Shown one piece after another: positions 13,296 through 21,178 of a stretch of DNA of 27,195 nucleotides. The stretch comes from a virus. The notes beneath the pieces were generated by a model. It saw only the letters and a program-made list of their open reading frames with translations. It ran no database searches and had not been told where the DNA came from. The stretch spans positions 1-27,195 of the IMG/VR virus record IMGVR_UViG_3300037843_000157; one strand, given 5' to 3'. Position 1 is the first letter of the stretch, and every line of letters begins with the position of its first letter. Made by a program: the position numbers and the translations under genes.

Positions 13296-13739
13296 CTATG
13301 GATTCACTTCAACGTTCTCATACGGTCCCGCGCCGTTCGTCTCGCCGGTCATAGCCTCTCTGCGCTGCTGCGCTAATCCGCCGTTGTAGGAGATGTGGAT
13401 GCAGGCTGGCAGGCTGTGCGAGAACTCAAGAATACACTGGTCAAACTGGAGATGGCTTTGCAGCCGTATCCAGTCGAATACTACCTGCAAGCCCGCCGCC
13501 ATCGGGCGAATATCCGCCGCCGCGTTCTGGCCGATGTAGAGGTGCTGCGAGTCAGGCGCTCCGCCTACCGCTGCGTTGTGCTGCGGATTGCGGTAACCGT
13601 CATCAATTGCCAGAGGACCAAACTGCTCGCGGATCGGCTCAAGCAGAATTAGGCACAAGTGCGTGGCGTTGGCAACGATCTGGGCATCCTGCCCCGCTAC
13701 GCCAAGCTCAGTGTCGGCGAAGTGGTCGGTGAGTTGCAT
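13296..13739 (-). CDS. M15-family peptidase, endolysin
   Basis: This 147-residue protein matches the M15 D-Ala-D-Ala peptidase group used as endolysins, which cut peptidoglycan cross-bridges. It begins MQLTDHFADTELG. LEPIREQFGPLAIDDGYRNP (33-52) has the typical L-E-P-[IL]-R and G-Y-R. SQH (64-66) and D76 supply the first zinc ligands, with AVGGAPDSQHLYIG as context. FDQCILEF and CIHISY (H115) give the catalytic Glu/His part. The small size and lack of a signal peptide imply release through the holin-like protein encoded just upstream. Its ribosome site is weak and the preceding stop lies three bases away, suggesting coupled translation. Confidence 0.9.
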   Translation of the reverse strand: MQLTDHFADTELGVAGQDAQIVANATHLCLILLEPIREQFGPLAIDDGYRNPQHNAAVGGAPDSQHLYIGQNAAADIRPMAAGLQVVFDWIRLQSHLQFDQCILEFSHSLPACIHISYNGGLAQQRREAMTGETNGAGPYENVEVNP

Positions 13740-13742
13740 GGT

Positions 13743-14117
13743 CTAGCTCGCGGCTGGCGGGGCCGTTGACGGTGCAGGCAACGCATTCAGCGTAGCGACC
13801 ACGGCATTGACCCAAGCGGTAATCGTTGCCGTGGTGAATGGAATCCCGGCAGCGGTGCAATAGGCCTCAAAGTCGGTTGTGATCGCAGCGATGACCGTTG
13901 CGAGCTTTTGCGCTCCAGTCCCGCTTTGCTGACCAGCCGCAATTGCGTCTGTCTCCGCATTGGCGGCGGCAGTTACCGTCAGGTTGTAAAGCGAAGCTAC
14001 GCCCGGAAAGGCGATGTCGATGATCGGCTCCGCAATCTCCGCTACCTTGACGCCCACGCCGAAAACCTTCTTGAGCGCGTTGCCGATGTCAGAAAGAATT
14101 GTTGTGAAACTTGCCAT
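13743..14117 (-). CDS. Lysis-region hypothetical, 124 residues, paralogue of 3213-3428
   Basis: The protein begins MASFTTILSDIGNALKKVFG and has a hydrophobic/alanine-rich middle (YNLTVTAAANAETDAIAAGQ). It ends FTTATITAWVNAVVATLNAL followed by a Pro/Ala/Ser tail. AGGAGAA precedes the ATG. The segment ITTDFEAYCTAAGIPFTTAT resembles VTAAINAWSTATGQPVTVAS of the 71-residue protein at 3213-3428. No family is known to me. Its position between the holin-like and peptidase genes suggests a lysis or late structural role. Confidence 0.75.
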   Translation of the reverse strand: MASFTTILSDIGNALKKVFGVGVKVAEIAEPIIDIAFPGVASLYNLTVTAAANAETDAIAAGQQSGTGAQKLATVIAAITTDFEAYCTAAGIPFTTATITAWVNAVVATLNALPAPSTAPPAAS

Positions 14118-14135
14118 AGTGTTCTCCTATTCCTT

Positions 14136-14375
14136 TCATGCTGCGGGTGGTGCGGGCGGCGTCTGAATCGGCGATTGCTTCAGGTGCGCGGCCATGATTG
14201 CCAACGCTACTGCGACCACGGTAGCTGCGGCGCTATGCCATTGAGCGGGGGTCGCGGGAATCACGCCGCCACTTTGCAAATATTGGGATGCCGATGCGAT
14301 CAGAGCACCACCAGCGAGCGAGATTGCGGCATGGACCCAGACTGCCAGTGAAGTAAGGTAGGCTTTCCAGTTCAT
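14136..14375 (-). CDS. Holin-like protein with two membrane helices
   Basis: This 79-residue protein has two predicted membrane helices, about 7-29 (LTSLAVWVHAAISLAGGALI) and 48-64 (HSAAATVVAVALAIMAAHL), and a Pro-rich C-terminal tail (SPIQTPPAPPAA). Size, topology and position one gene upstream of the M15 peptidase fit a two-span holin that permeabilises the inner membrane. AAAGGA precedes the ATG. Holins are called by topology and context, so another small membrane role is possible. Confidence 0.75.
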   Translation of the reverse strand: MNWKAYLTSLAVWVHAAISLAGGALIASASQYLQSGGVIPATPAQWHSAAATVVAVALAIMAAHLKQSPIQTPPAPPAA

Positions 14376-14475
14376 CGTGCGTTCCTTTCGTGCGCGGGAC
14401 CGTAGCCCTTAATCGTCCACAGAACTCGCCGAAGCGCCCAGACTTTACAGAACGGTTGCCCGCGCACTTGCCATG

Positions 14476-14503
14476 ATTGTAGCGCTGCGCGGCCCGGTTG
14501 CAA
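14476..14503 (-). promoter_or_regulatory. Candidate sigma-70 promoter of the lysis genes
   Basis: Reading the minus strand, TTGCAA (14503-14498) and TACAAT (14481-14476) are separated by 16 bases. This is one of the better promoter matches in the window. It lies in the 129-base gap between the proline-rich gene and the holin-like gene, so holin, 124-residue protein and peptidase could be expressed separately. Confidence 0.5.
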
Positions 14504-14504
14504 G

Positions 14505-14612
14505 CTATTTCTGCGGGGCAGGCTTGGCGGGTTCGTCGCAAGGTACTGGCGGCGGTTCTTTTGGCGGTCGCGGATCTCCGGGTTGCGGGTTCGGCGGCGG
14601 ATAGGTTCCCAT
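14505..14612 (-). CDS. 35-residue proline-rich protein
   Basis: A GAGGAGG site five bases before the ATG defines this tiny gene. The product, MGTYPPPNPQPGDPRPPKEP and then PPVPCDEPAKPAPQK, contains 15 prolines and one cysteine and would be an extended polyproline chain. It has no signal peptide or lipobox, so it is not a standard outer-membrane spanin, though Pro-rich chains are typical of spanins. It lies between a coiled-coil membrane protein and the lysis promoter. Confidence 0.65.
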   Translation of the reverse strand: MGTYPPPNPQPGDPRPPKEPPPVPCDEPAKPAPQK

Positions 14613-14622
14613 AAATTCCTCC

Positions 14623-15066
14623 TCAGTACGCGAAGTTGTTCGCGCTTTGTTGCGGTTGGACTTGCTGCGAGATTCCCGGTACTTTGAGCATCCCCTTCTG
14701 CGCGCTGTCTCGTACGACGACAAAAGTGAGGATCGCAACGAGCAGCATAAGGGCGGCGACGACTATGGTCAGGAGATTGAACCTAAATGCAATCTTGCTA
14801 TTGTGCGCATCTAACGCCGCCTTCACTGCGGTCTCGTGAGTCTCCAGCGCGGCTTTGCGCTCTTCCTCTCGCGTATTGAAGGCGGTGACAAATTCAATAA
14901 GCGTATCGCGCACCCCTTTCTGGCCGTCGCCGCCATAAAGGTCTTTCCAAACCGAGTTCTGTCTCACGGTTATCGTTGCCATGTCGGACCTTAGCTGCGC
15001 AATTGCGCCTTCAGCTTTCTGGATACGATCAACGTGTTCGCGGACCATCTGCGCATCATGTGCCAT
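14623..15066 (-). CDS. Coiled-coil protein with C-terminal membrane helix
   Basis: This 147-residue protein starts MAHDAQMVREHVDRIQKAEG, a coiled-coil region, and continues VWKDLYGGDGQKGVRDTLIE. It has a second helical stretch (REEERKAALETHETAVKAAL), one membrane helix at about 98-118 (NLLTIVVAALMLLVAILTFV) and a short C-terminal tail. The pattern of D-L-Y-G followed by coiled coil and a membrane helix recurs in phage lysis/tail regions. I chose the ATG at 15064-15066 over an upstream TTG. A role with the holin or in the cell envelope is inferred from topology only. Confidence 0.7.
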   Translation of the reverse strand: MAHDAQMVREHVDRIQKAEGAIAQLRSDMATITVRQNSVWKDLYGGDGQKGVRDTLIEFVTAFNTREEERKAALETHETAVKAALDAHNSKIAFRFNLLTIVVAALMLLVAILTFVVVRDSAQKGMLKVPGISQQVQPQQSANNFAY

Positions 15067-15102
15067 CCTGTTTCGGCCCTTTCCGTTCAAGAGTCGGAGG
15101 TA

Positions 15103-15579
15103 CTACCGCTTCTCCAGCTTGGCCGTGAGCGTGGCCGTGGGCACATCCTTGGATACCGGCAGCGCAGGCTTGACCACTTCCGAAGTTGTCGGCGCTCCCA
15201 TTGTCGGAATACCGGGAGCCGTCTGAACCACAGCCGGTGCGCTCTGGAATACCCATGAGACGGTGCAGGTCTGCCCTGTGCCAGCCGTGCAGGTCACCGA
15301 GAGCGATACCTTTTCCGTTGCGCCGCCGAGAATCGGCCCGACGATATTCGACGGTGTTCCGTACTGGCCGTTCAGGTAGCCCTGCGCCTCGAAGCACGTC
15401 TGCGAGGTCACGTTGGACACGGTGTAGCTAGTCGAGGTTGAGCCTGTCGCGCCGTTCAGGTCCGCGTAGGAACCGGCGGGCGGGCAGGTGTAGGTTGGCG
15501 GGCTGACCGGGTGCTGGGCGCATCCCTCTGTGATTCCGAGAAGTGCGATTGAGGCAAGAAGTGCGATTGCGCGTTTCAT
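15103..15579 (-). CDS. Secreted or lipoprotein-like hypothetical protein
   Basis: This 158-residue protein opens with a clear export signal, MKRAIALLASIALLGITEGC. The cysteine could be a lipidation site, although T-E-G-C is a poor lipobox. The mature part is Thr/Ser/Val-rich with repeated beta-like segments (STSTSYTVSNVTSQTCFEAQ, KVSLSVTCTAGTGQTCTVSW) and four further cysteines. It ends in a Pro-rich then basic tail. AAGGAG precedes the ATG. It directly follows the beta-helix protein gene and may be an accessory of it or an o-spanin-like lipoprotein; neither is proven. Confidence 0.72.
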   Translation of the reverse strand: MKRAIALLASIALLGITEGCAQHPVSPPTYTCPPAGSYADLNGATGSTSTSYTVSNVTSQTCFEAQGYLNGQYGTPSNIVGPILGGATEKVSLSVTCTAGTGQTCTVSWVFQSAPAVVQTAPGIPTMGAPTTSEVVKPALPVSKDVPTATLTAKLEKR

Positions 15580-15588
15580 AGAGTCTCC

Positions 15589-17583
15589 TTAAAGCGGGGT
15601 TGCGATGAGAAATGGATTGCCGGGTGTGGGCGAACTGCTCGTTGCATAGCAAGTGGCTGCATTGAACGCCCCGCCCGTAGACGGCCCGTTGACCCAGCAC
15701 GTTTCTGCCGGGTTTGCGTGAATGGTCGGGCTACCCTCCGGCCCCTCTAAGGGCCATGCGTAGCCGCTCAGGAATGTGGGCTGGCTGGAATAGTAGATCG
15801 AGTTTGCCAGCGTGTGATTCGATCCTCCCTGCCAGTAGGCTACCCCATTCGTCAGATAATCCCAATTTCCGTGATTCAGCGAAGTCGTGCTTGAACTTGG
15901 GATCGTCGAGTCTACAATGTCGTCGCAGGTTCCGTTCCCGGCTCCCACCGCCCCGCCGTAGCTGTAGACAACCGGCGCGGTTCTGGTCCCGTAAGCGTTG
16001 TTCGTGGGTCCGAGTGTGGCTCCCGACCATGTTGTATGAAGGCCCGTGTGCCCAAGGACGTTCCCGACAAACGAGTAGTAGACCTGGCCGGTGTAGACAT
16101 CGATGGCGTCGAAACCGTTGTTGGGGTTGGTCCCGCTTGGGGCCGTCGCTCCGCCTGACGGAATGAAGTTCCAGTTCATCGTCTCATCGCCCCAGAACCA
16201 GTTGCGGAAGAATACCTGATGTGACGAGCTTCCCCAACAATCGTCCGAGGTCAGGTGGCTCATCACATTGCCTTCCCACAGCACCATGTAATTGTGCGCC
16301 CCGTGGTTCGCTCTGGCAGAGGCGAGATAGGTCAGATCGTCCGTGTAGCCGTCGTCCGTGTAGTTGTAGAGGATGGCCGATCCATCCGTTCCGCCTTGGA
16401 AACTGATTGAGTGGCGGGTATGCCGGACGATGTTGTTCTCGACTTTCTCGTCGCCGCTGATGAACTGGAAATAGATTCCGTACCCAGCCCCGCTCGCTCC
16501 CGATCTTTCATCGTGAATGTAGGAGTCCCGAATCTCGAACCCGTAGCACCAATCGCACTCGACCAACGCCGAAAGCTGATTCGCGCCGGACAGGATGACT
16601 TCAATCCCCTTGGCCCAGCAGTAGAGGCATCCTTGGTAGAGCACGTTCTGGTTCGCGCCCAGGTCGGCAGTCGCATTGACCTTCAGGTATTCGAGTCCTG
16701 CCTGCGTTGTCTGAAACTGGATGACGTTGTACTTCGCGCCTGCAGGTTCCGTGACCGCCGAACCGCTGGTGTTGTGAACCGTTGTCGCGGTCGTGTAAGG
16801 CGGATAGTAAAGTGGGCGGCTAAGACTGACGGTTGACCCGCTGACTCCAGTTACCTGCTCATATTGCTGCATCAGGTAGTATCCGGTATTGTCGGCGCAC
16901 ATATCGCATTTGTAATAGGAGCCGGAATCCTGCATCGAGTCTGAAATCAGCGCGGGATTGTCATTGCCGAAGACCTTGATCCAAGTTCCCGTCGATACAT
17001 TGCAACTGGAGTCTGCGGTCGTGCTACCGTTCGGGTCTTGGCGGTTTCCCGTGACCGTGATTGAGGTGTCGCCTTTTGCCGGTGTCCCGCTCAACAGGCA
17101 TTCCGAGGGCTGAACGGTATAACTGGTCGCGGGATAGAGATTGACCGAATGAGAGAAGTTGTTGGTCGTGATCTGCGCGTTGGCGTTGCCTTCGGTGATG
17201 ATCGTTGTGGGTCCGGCCCCTCGAAGGACTACGTTGCTTTTCAGCACTACTGACCCATCAATCAATACATTGCCAGCCGGAATAAAGACTGCGCACCCTC
17301 CCGCCGCATGACAAGTCGAGTACGATCCAGTTCCCGCGTTCGCAGCCGTGATGCAGGTGTTTAGGTCTGCGGTATCATCAGTCGATCCGTTTTCGTGCAG
17401 CGGGGTGCAAGTCACTTGCGAATAGACTGGCAGTGTTCCGCTATTCCAGAGGTCCGATCCGGTATCCCACGGGATCACGAGACACTGGCTCGGGCATCCG
17501 GCGTTGTTGTTGGGCAGGGAGTAGGTCTGCGCACACACCTGAGCGGCACAGCAGAGCAGAATCGATATGGACAGGCTCTTCAT
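15589..17583 (-). CDS. Secreted right-handed beta-helix (pectate-lyase-like) protein
   Basis: This 664-residue protein begins with a signal peptide, MKSLSISILLCCAAQVCAQ. DDTADLNTCITAANAG and AVFIPAGNVLIDGSVVLKSN then give the D-D-T...A-V-F-I-P-A-G entry of pectate-lyase-superfamily tailspikes. Parallel beta-helix rungs follow for about 400 residues (for example GFEIRDSYIHDE, VENNIVRHTRHSISFQGG, HNYMVLWEGNVM). Many paired cysteines (CDMC, CLYC, CDWC, CHAAGGC) suggest folding in an oxidising compartment. The start overlaps the upstream stop in an ATGA, so the longer frame to 17682 is rejected. The fold implies polysaccharide binding or cleavage; catalytic residues cannot be assigned by eye. Confidence 0.82.
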   Translation of the reverse strand: MKSLSISILLCCAAQVCAQTYSLPNNNAGCPSQCLVIPWDTGSDLWNSGTLPVYSQVTCTPLHENGSTDDTADLNTCITAANAGTGSYSTCHAAGGCAVFIPAGNVLIDGSVVLKSNVVLRGAGPTTIITEGNANAQITTNNFSHSVNLYPATSYTVQPSECLLSGTPAKGDTSITVTGNRQDPNGSTTADSSCNVSTGTWIKVFGNDNPALISDSMQDSGSYYKCDMCADNTGYYLMQQYEQVTGVSGSTVSLSRPLYYPPYTTATTVHNTSGSAVTEPAGAKYNVIQFQTTQAGLEYLKVNATADLGANQNVLYQGCLYCWAKGIEVILSGANQLSALVECDWCYGFEIRDSYIHDERSGASGAGYGIYFQFISGDEKVENNIVRHTRHSISFQGGTDGSAILYNYTDDGYTDDLTYLASARANHGAHNYMVLWEGNVMSHLTSDDCWGSSSHQVFFRNWFWGDETMNWNFIPSGGATAPSGTNPNNGFDAIDVYTGQVYYSFVGNVLGHTGLHTTWSGATLGPTNNAYGTRTAPVVYSYGGAVGAGNGTCDDIVDSTIPSSSTTSLNHGNWDYLTNGVAYWQGGSNHTLANSIYYSSQPTFLSGYAWPLEGPEGSPTIHANPAETCWVNGPSTGGAFNAATCYATSSSPTPGNPFLIATPL

Positions 17584-17828
17584 GGCTGAATCATCCAAAC
17601 TGGCGGCGTTGCGGTCGAAGCCGTCGCCGTGCCTGCGGAGTTCGTGGTCACTGCTGAGGCGATGTCTGTGCCATTTGTCCAATTAAGTTGCGCAAATGCT
17701 GGTTGCCCAGAGGTGTAATAGGAAGGCACGATGACTGAGGCGGGAACAGGGCAGACAGGCGGCGCGGTCTGGGCGAAGGCGCTAACGCTGAAAACCAGAA
17801 GCGTGATTGCTGCGAGCTGCTTTCTCAT
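17580..17828 (-). CDS. Small secreted protein, 82 residues
   Basis: AAGGAG before the ATG at 17826-17828 sets the start. A clear signal peptide (MRKQLAAITLLVFSVSAFAQ) is followed by TAPPVCPVPASVIVPSYYTS, GQPAFAQLNWTNGTDIASAV and a Thr/Ala-rich end. The mature part of about 62 residues looks like a small beta domain or the start of a fibre-like module. It is coupled by ATGA to the beta-helix gene, suggesting the two are made together. Confidence 0.75.
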   Translation of the reverse strand: MRKQLAAITLLVFSVSAFAQTAPPVCPVPASVIVPSYYTSGQPAFAQLNWTNGTDIASAVTTNSAGTATASTATPPVWMIQP

Positions 17829-17841
17829 GCGTGTCTCCTTG

Positions 17842-17919
17842 CTACGATATCGTCCACCAGAACGGGCTGATGCCGCCCAGAAGCCCCAGAAATCCAAGCG
17901 CGATGATAATTCTTTTCAT
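17842..17919 (-). CDS. 25-residue hydrophobic micro-ORF with strong ribosome site
   Basis: MKRIIIALGFLGLLGGISPF followed by WWTIS, with AAGGAG at good spacing before the ATG. The peptide is a basic start plus one hydrophobic helix. It lies between the propeller fibre and the 82-residue secreted protein. It may be a genuine membrane micropeptide or the stranded signal peptide of a lost secreted gene. Confidence 0.5.
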   Translation of the reverse strand: MKRIIIALGFLGLLGGISPFWWTIS

Positions 17920-17927
17920 AAGGCTCC

Positions 17928-20198
17928 TTATTTCGTCCTCAATCCTGTATCCGTCCACGTGCCGCCGGAACATGAGCATCCTGTTCCACGGCACAGATTT
18001 CCCGCCGATGCTCCGGCGCTGCAATAGTAGATCGTGTTTCCGCCGCCTGCTGCGGTCACGTTTCCCGAGGCCACTACATCTCCCGCCGGATCGATGTTTA
18101 CAACGGGCGTGCCGAATTTCGATGCTGCAAAAGATGCCAAACTATTCCCTCCTGAATAGTTGCCGCTGAATTGGATGTTTCCGCCTCCGGTCGCAGCATC
18201 AATCAGCAGAAACGTGGCCGGCGTTCCATAGCCCAAAATGCAGGCAGGCGTCGTCGATCCCCAGCAGATATTTCGTTGCGGAGGAACCGTTAATGCTACT
18301 GACCCGTTCGCCGACAGATTCATATTCCCTCCGCCGTCGTCCAGTACACTGCCGCTGGCAGTCATAATCGCGTGGCTAAAACTATCCATCGAGAGCAGTG
18401 TTGTCCCACCCTGATTGTTGAAGAAATATCCTTCGCTAGAAATCGTGCGCGGAAGCGTAAACGTCATACCTCCACCACCTGCTGGACTAGCCGCTATCGA
18501 CCCTTGGTACAAGGTTCCACCGTCCGCCGTTCCGAAATTGAGCGTCGTTGGGTACCCGTTATTGCAGCCCTGCGCCGGAAAGCAGCCGAAGTTGATTGTC
18601 GGATTTCCATTCGTGTAGATATTCAACCCCGATACGTTAATAGGTCCCGCGTTCTCAATCGGGTAGCTGCCAAAATTGAGTGCCTGATTTGCGTAATCCA
18701 TGCTGATAGGCAGGTTGCTCGGCAGGTCAAGCTGGCTTACATCGTCTCCGCCGCTTGTCTGCACTACGCTCGATATGGGCATATCGGCAATGGCCAACTT
18801 CAGAACTTGAAACCATGTCGGCCCACCAAGGTCTTGTGTGGAGGTATAATACAGAAAAGTCTTTGGCCCTGCGGCGGTTTGTACCTCAAGAACGTAAGGG
18901 TCCGCTACCTGCCCGACACCGCTCTGGTTGTCGCCTGCGCCTTCATTGGCTGTCTCAATGGATAGGTCAGGCTTACCCCCGAGCGCATCGGTGTAAGGAG
19001 CGGAGCCGATGGCCGATCCTGGTGAGACATAGCGGTGAATCTGATTATCGCCGCAGTGGAGCCACGTATACCATTTCCCCGCTTCCTGATAAAAGGGGCT
19101 GCGAACCGAGCAACCTGGAATGATGAGCGAAACGGGCGTGAATGTGTGGTAGTCGGTTGAGGAAAAAAGTCCTGAATGAAATCCGAAATCGACCGCAAGG
19201 TACATGGTGGAACCGGCCAGGTAGACGCTCGTATTATCGGTATACGAAAACGTCCCCCACCCGACAGGAGCAGATGCAGGGGTGATGACCGCAGAGTGAG
19301 CTAGCGTATACTGCTGGTTGTAGCCAGCCGTGAATTCGTCGATTTCCGTTTCTGCGTTGTTCGCCGCGTACATGATGAAACTGCCGGGGGAAATCTCGAT
19401 TACCCTTGATGGTCTTTGTCCAACGTGTGTGTCGATTCCAGGCGAGGCACTCCACACGATGCCGTCAGCGGACTCCTGATATTCAATCTCAGTGTTATTA
19501 GAATAGGTCCGCTTAAAGCAGGTTGCTTGGATCGTCAATATCTGGCAGTTTCCTTCTGGACCCCATACAGTCTGCTCTTGAGCTACAACGTCTCCAGGCT
19601 GGCCCCACCATGTGACGCCCATCCGACGCCAAGTGCCACCACCTGCGCCGTTATAGATGTTGCTGAGTGCGCTCGCTGGGGTGATTCCCCCGGTACCGCC
19701 ATCTGAAATTGTGCAAGTGCCTCCGCATCCGATGGCGACCTCGACGCTGCTAGAAGTATCGAGAGACCCGAAGCTTCCGCCCGATGTGTAGGCCGTGGTA
19801 ACGATGTAACCGTTGCCGCCCTCGACGTAGCCGTCATTCTTCGCGTAGGCAGTGTCTGCCGCCCATGCACCGGTCCAGTTAATCATCTGAGTCGAAACCG
19901 TGATCCACTGCGATCCGAATCCTGTTGATGCGAGAACCTGCCCAGAAATGCCGAAGTTCCCGTTGATCTGAAAGCCGCGCGTCACATTGAATTTAGGAGC
20001 AGTCAATCCGTTGGGAAGCGGCATAACATTGCCTAGATACTTGTCGAGCAGTGTGAAGTTGTTATTGAGCGAAATCCCCCAGTTCGTAGTTCCCTGGATC
20101 GGGAGTTGCAGCCCGATATTCGGAGTAACCGTTTGTGCGCAAAGCGGCAGTGAGCCAATGAGTATGAGCCGTGCAAATATCTGTTTCGCTGTGCGCAT
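17928..20198 (-). CDS. Tail-fibre-like protein with signal peptide and beta-propeller-like middle
   Basis: This 756-residue protein has an apparent signal peptide, MRTAKQIFARLILIGSLPLC ending in AQ. Next comes TPNIGLQLPIQGTTNWGISL and NNNFTLLDKYLG, the T-P-N-x-G-L...N-W-x...L-N-x-N-F-x-x-[LI]-D pattern at the start of many tail fibres. About residues 210-490 read as repeated blades of a glycosidase-type propeller (SADGIVWSASPG, SGLFSSTDYHTFTP, VADPYVLEVQTAAGPKTFLY). The C-terminal 250 residues are glycine/asparagine-rich fibre-like repeats. AGGAG precedes the ATG at 20196-20198, so the longer frame is rejected. A carbohydrate-binding or -degrading role is inferred; no catalytic acids are assigned. 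Confidence 0.78.
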   Translation of the reverse strand: MRTAKQIFARLILIGSLPLCAQTVTPNIGLQLPIQGTTNWGISLNNNFTLLDKYLGNVMPLPNGLTAPKFNVTRGFQINGNFGISGQVLASTGFGSQWITVSTQMINWTGAWAADTAYAKNDGYVEGGNGYIVTTAYTSGGSFGSLDTSSSVEVAIGCGGTCTISDGGTGGITPASALSNIYNGAGGGTWRRMGVTWWGQPGDVVAQEQTVWGPEGNCQILTIQATCFKRTYSNNTEIEYQESADGIVWSASPGIDTHVGQRPSRVIEISPGSFIMYAANNAETEIDEFTAGYNQQYTLAHSAVITPASAPVGWGTFSYTDNTSVYLAGSTMYLAVDFGFHSGLFSSTDYHTFTPVSLIIPGCSVRSPFYQEAGKWYTWLHCGDNQIHRYVSPGSAIGSAPYTDALGGKPDLSIETANEGAGDNQSGVGQVADPYVLEVQTAAGPKTFLYYTSTQDLGGPTWFQVLKLAIADMPISSVVQTSGGDDVSQLDLPSNLPISMDYANQALNFGSYPIENAGPINVSGLNIYTNGNPTINFGCFPAQGCNNGYPTTLNFGTADGGTLYQGSIAASPAGGGGMTFTLPRTISSEGYFFNNQGGTTLLSMDSFSHAIMTASGSVLDDGGGNMNLSANGSVALTVPPQRNICWGSTTPACILGYGTPATFLLIDAATGGGNIQFSGNYSGGNSLASFAASKFGTPVVNIDPAGDVVASGNVTAAGGGNTIYYCSAGASAGNLCRGTGCSCSGGTWTDTGLRTK

Positions 20199-20208
20199 TC
20201 CTATTCTC

Positions 20209-21171
20209 CTAATATCCGATTGCAAACCATTGAAAATCCTGCGGACTTCCGACGCCCAATGCCACTTCAAATTGTGTTGTGCTGATTGAGTTTTTAGTCG
20301 CGATCACAAAACAGATGCTGTTTCCTGGCCCGTACCACAGACTGGTCGTGTTCACCGCAATGCTGGAGCTATTCGTGAATGCGATCGGAAAATCAACAAT
20401 AGTCCCCGTTGAAGCTCCTGCTACAGTTCCCCATTGACGAATAAGGCCGCTTGGATCTTTCGCCCATCGCCCATTCGCATTCGATCCCGATGTGAATCCT
20501 GATGCAATAGCGCTTTGAACAAAAGCAGTAGTAGCGGCATTGGTCGTATTGTCACCACTTGTGCGTGTAGGACATACAAGTCCATTTGTGGCGAATAGAC
20601 CATTGTTGCTGAATGGAGGTCCGGAGGCATGCAAATTCGCGCTCAGATCTGCTTTGAAAAGAATCAGGCTTACGGCATTCGGCGTCGGATCGGGTTGCAC
20701 AGCGCCGACAAATGAAGATGGCCAAGCCACAGTCCTTCCGCCCGTCGCATCCTGAATAAAGAAGAATCCGACTACCTGGCCGGCCACAACTCCAGAGATG
20801 GTTGAAGATGTGACGTTGCCGGTGAGCGTCATCTGGAAGCCGTTGGCAGCGGCGGCATTGAATGCTGGAGTAGGAGAATAAGCAACCGAAATGAGATTTG
20901 AGAGCAGATCAGCTTCGGTGATGATATTTGCGAGCACTGCGGCCAGGACTGCGACATCCGCATCGCTCGTCGAATATCCCTTTGCGGCCATCATCTGACC
21001 GAACGCAGCACAGAATGTTGTGGGCTGATAAGTGGCCTTATTCAGAAGTGCAGAAGGAACGATATTGTCAACTCCATAGCCGCCAGAGCGTTGCGAATCG
21101 GCTGCGTATTCGGCATCAGTTTCCTGATTGACCGCGCCCGGATTGAAAACTAAGAAATTTGTTGTCGCCAT
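20209..21171 (-). CDS. Tail fibre protein with gp53-like C-terminal domain
   Basis: This 320-residue protein lacks a signal peptide. The N-terminus (MATTNFLVFNPGAVNQETDA, then YAADSQRSGGYGVDNIVPSA) is the usual region that joins the tail. GDNTTNAATTAFVQSAIASG (about 207-226) is the common fibre motif ending N-T-T-x-A-A-T-T-A-F-V. The C-terminus, RWAKDPSGLIRQWGT, DFPIAFTNS and finally QWFAIGY, matches the gp53-like fibre tip domain (G-x-I-x-Q-W-G ... F-P-x-x-F ... A-I-G-Y). It follows DUF2612 by eight bases, as expected for the receptor-binding fibre of this tail. Confidence 0.88.
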   Translation of the reverse strand: MATTNFLVFNPGAVNQETDAEYAADSQRSGGYGVDNIVPSALLNKATYQPTTFCAAFGQMMAAKGYSTSDADVAVLAAVLANIITEADLLSNLISVAYSPTPAFNAAAANGFQMTLTGNVTSSTISGVVAGQVVGFFFIQDATGGRTVAWPSSFVGAVQPDPTPNAVSLILFKADLSANLHASGPPFSNNGLFATNGLVCPTRTSGDNTTNAATTAFVQSAIASGFTSGSNANGRWAKDPSGLIRQWGTVAGASTGTIVDFPIAFTNSSSIAVNTTSLWYGPGNSICFVIATKNSISTTQFEVALGVGSPQDFQWFAIGY

Positions 21172-21178
21172 GATGCTC

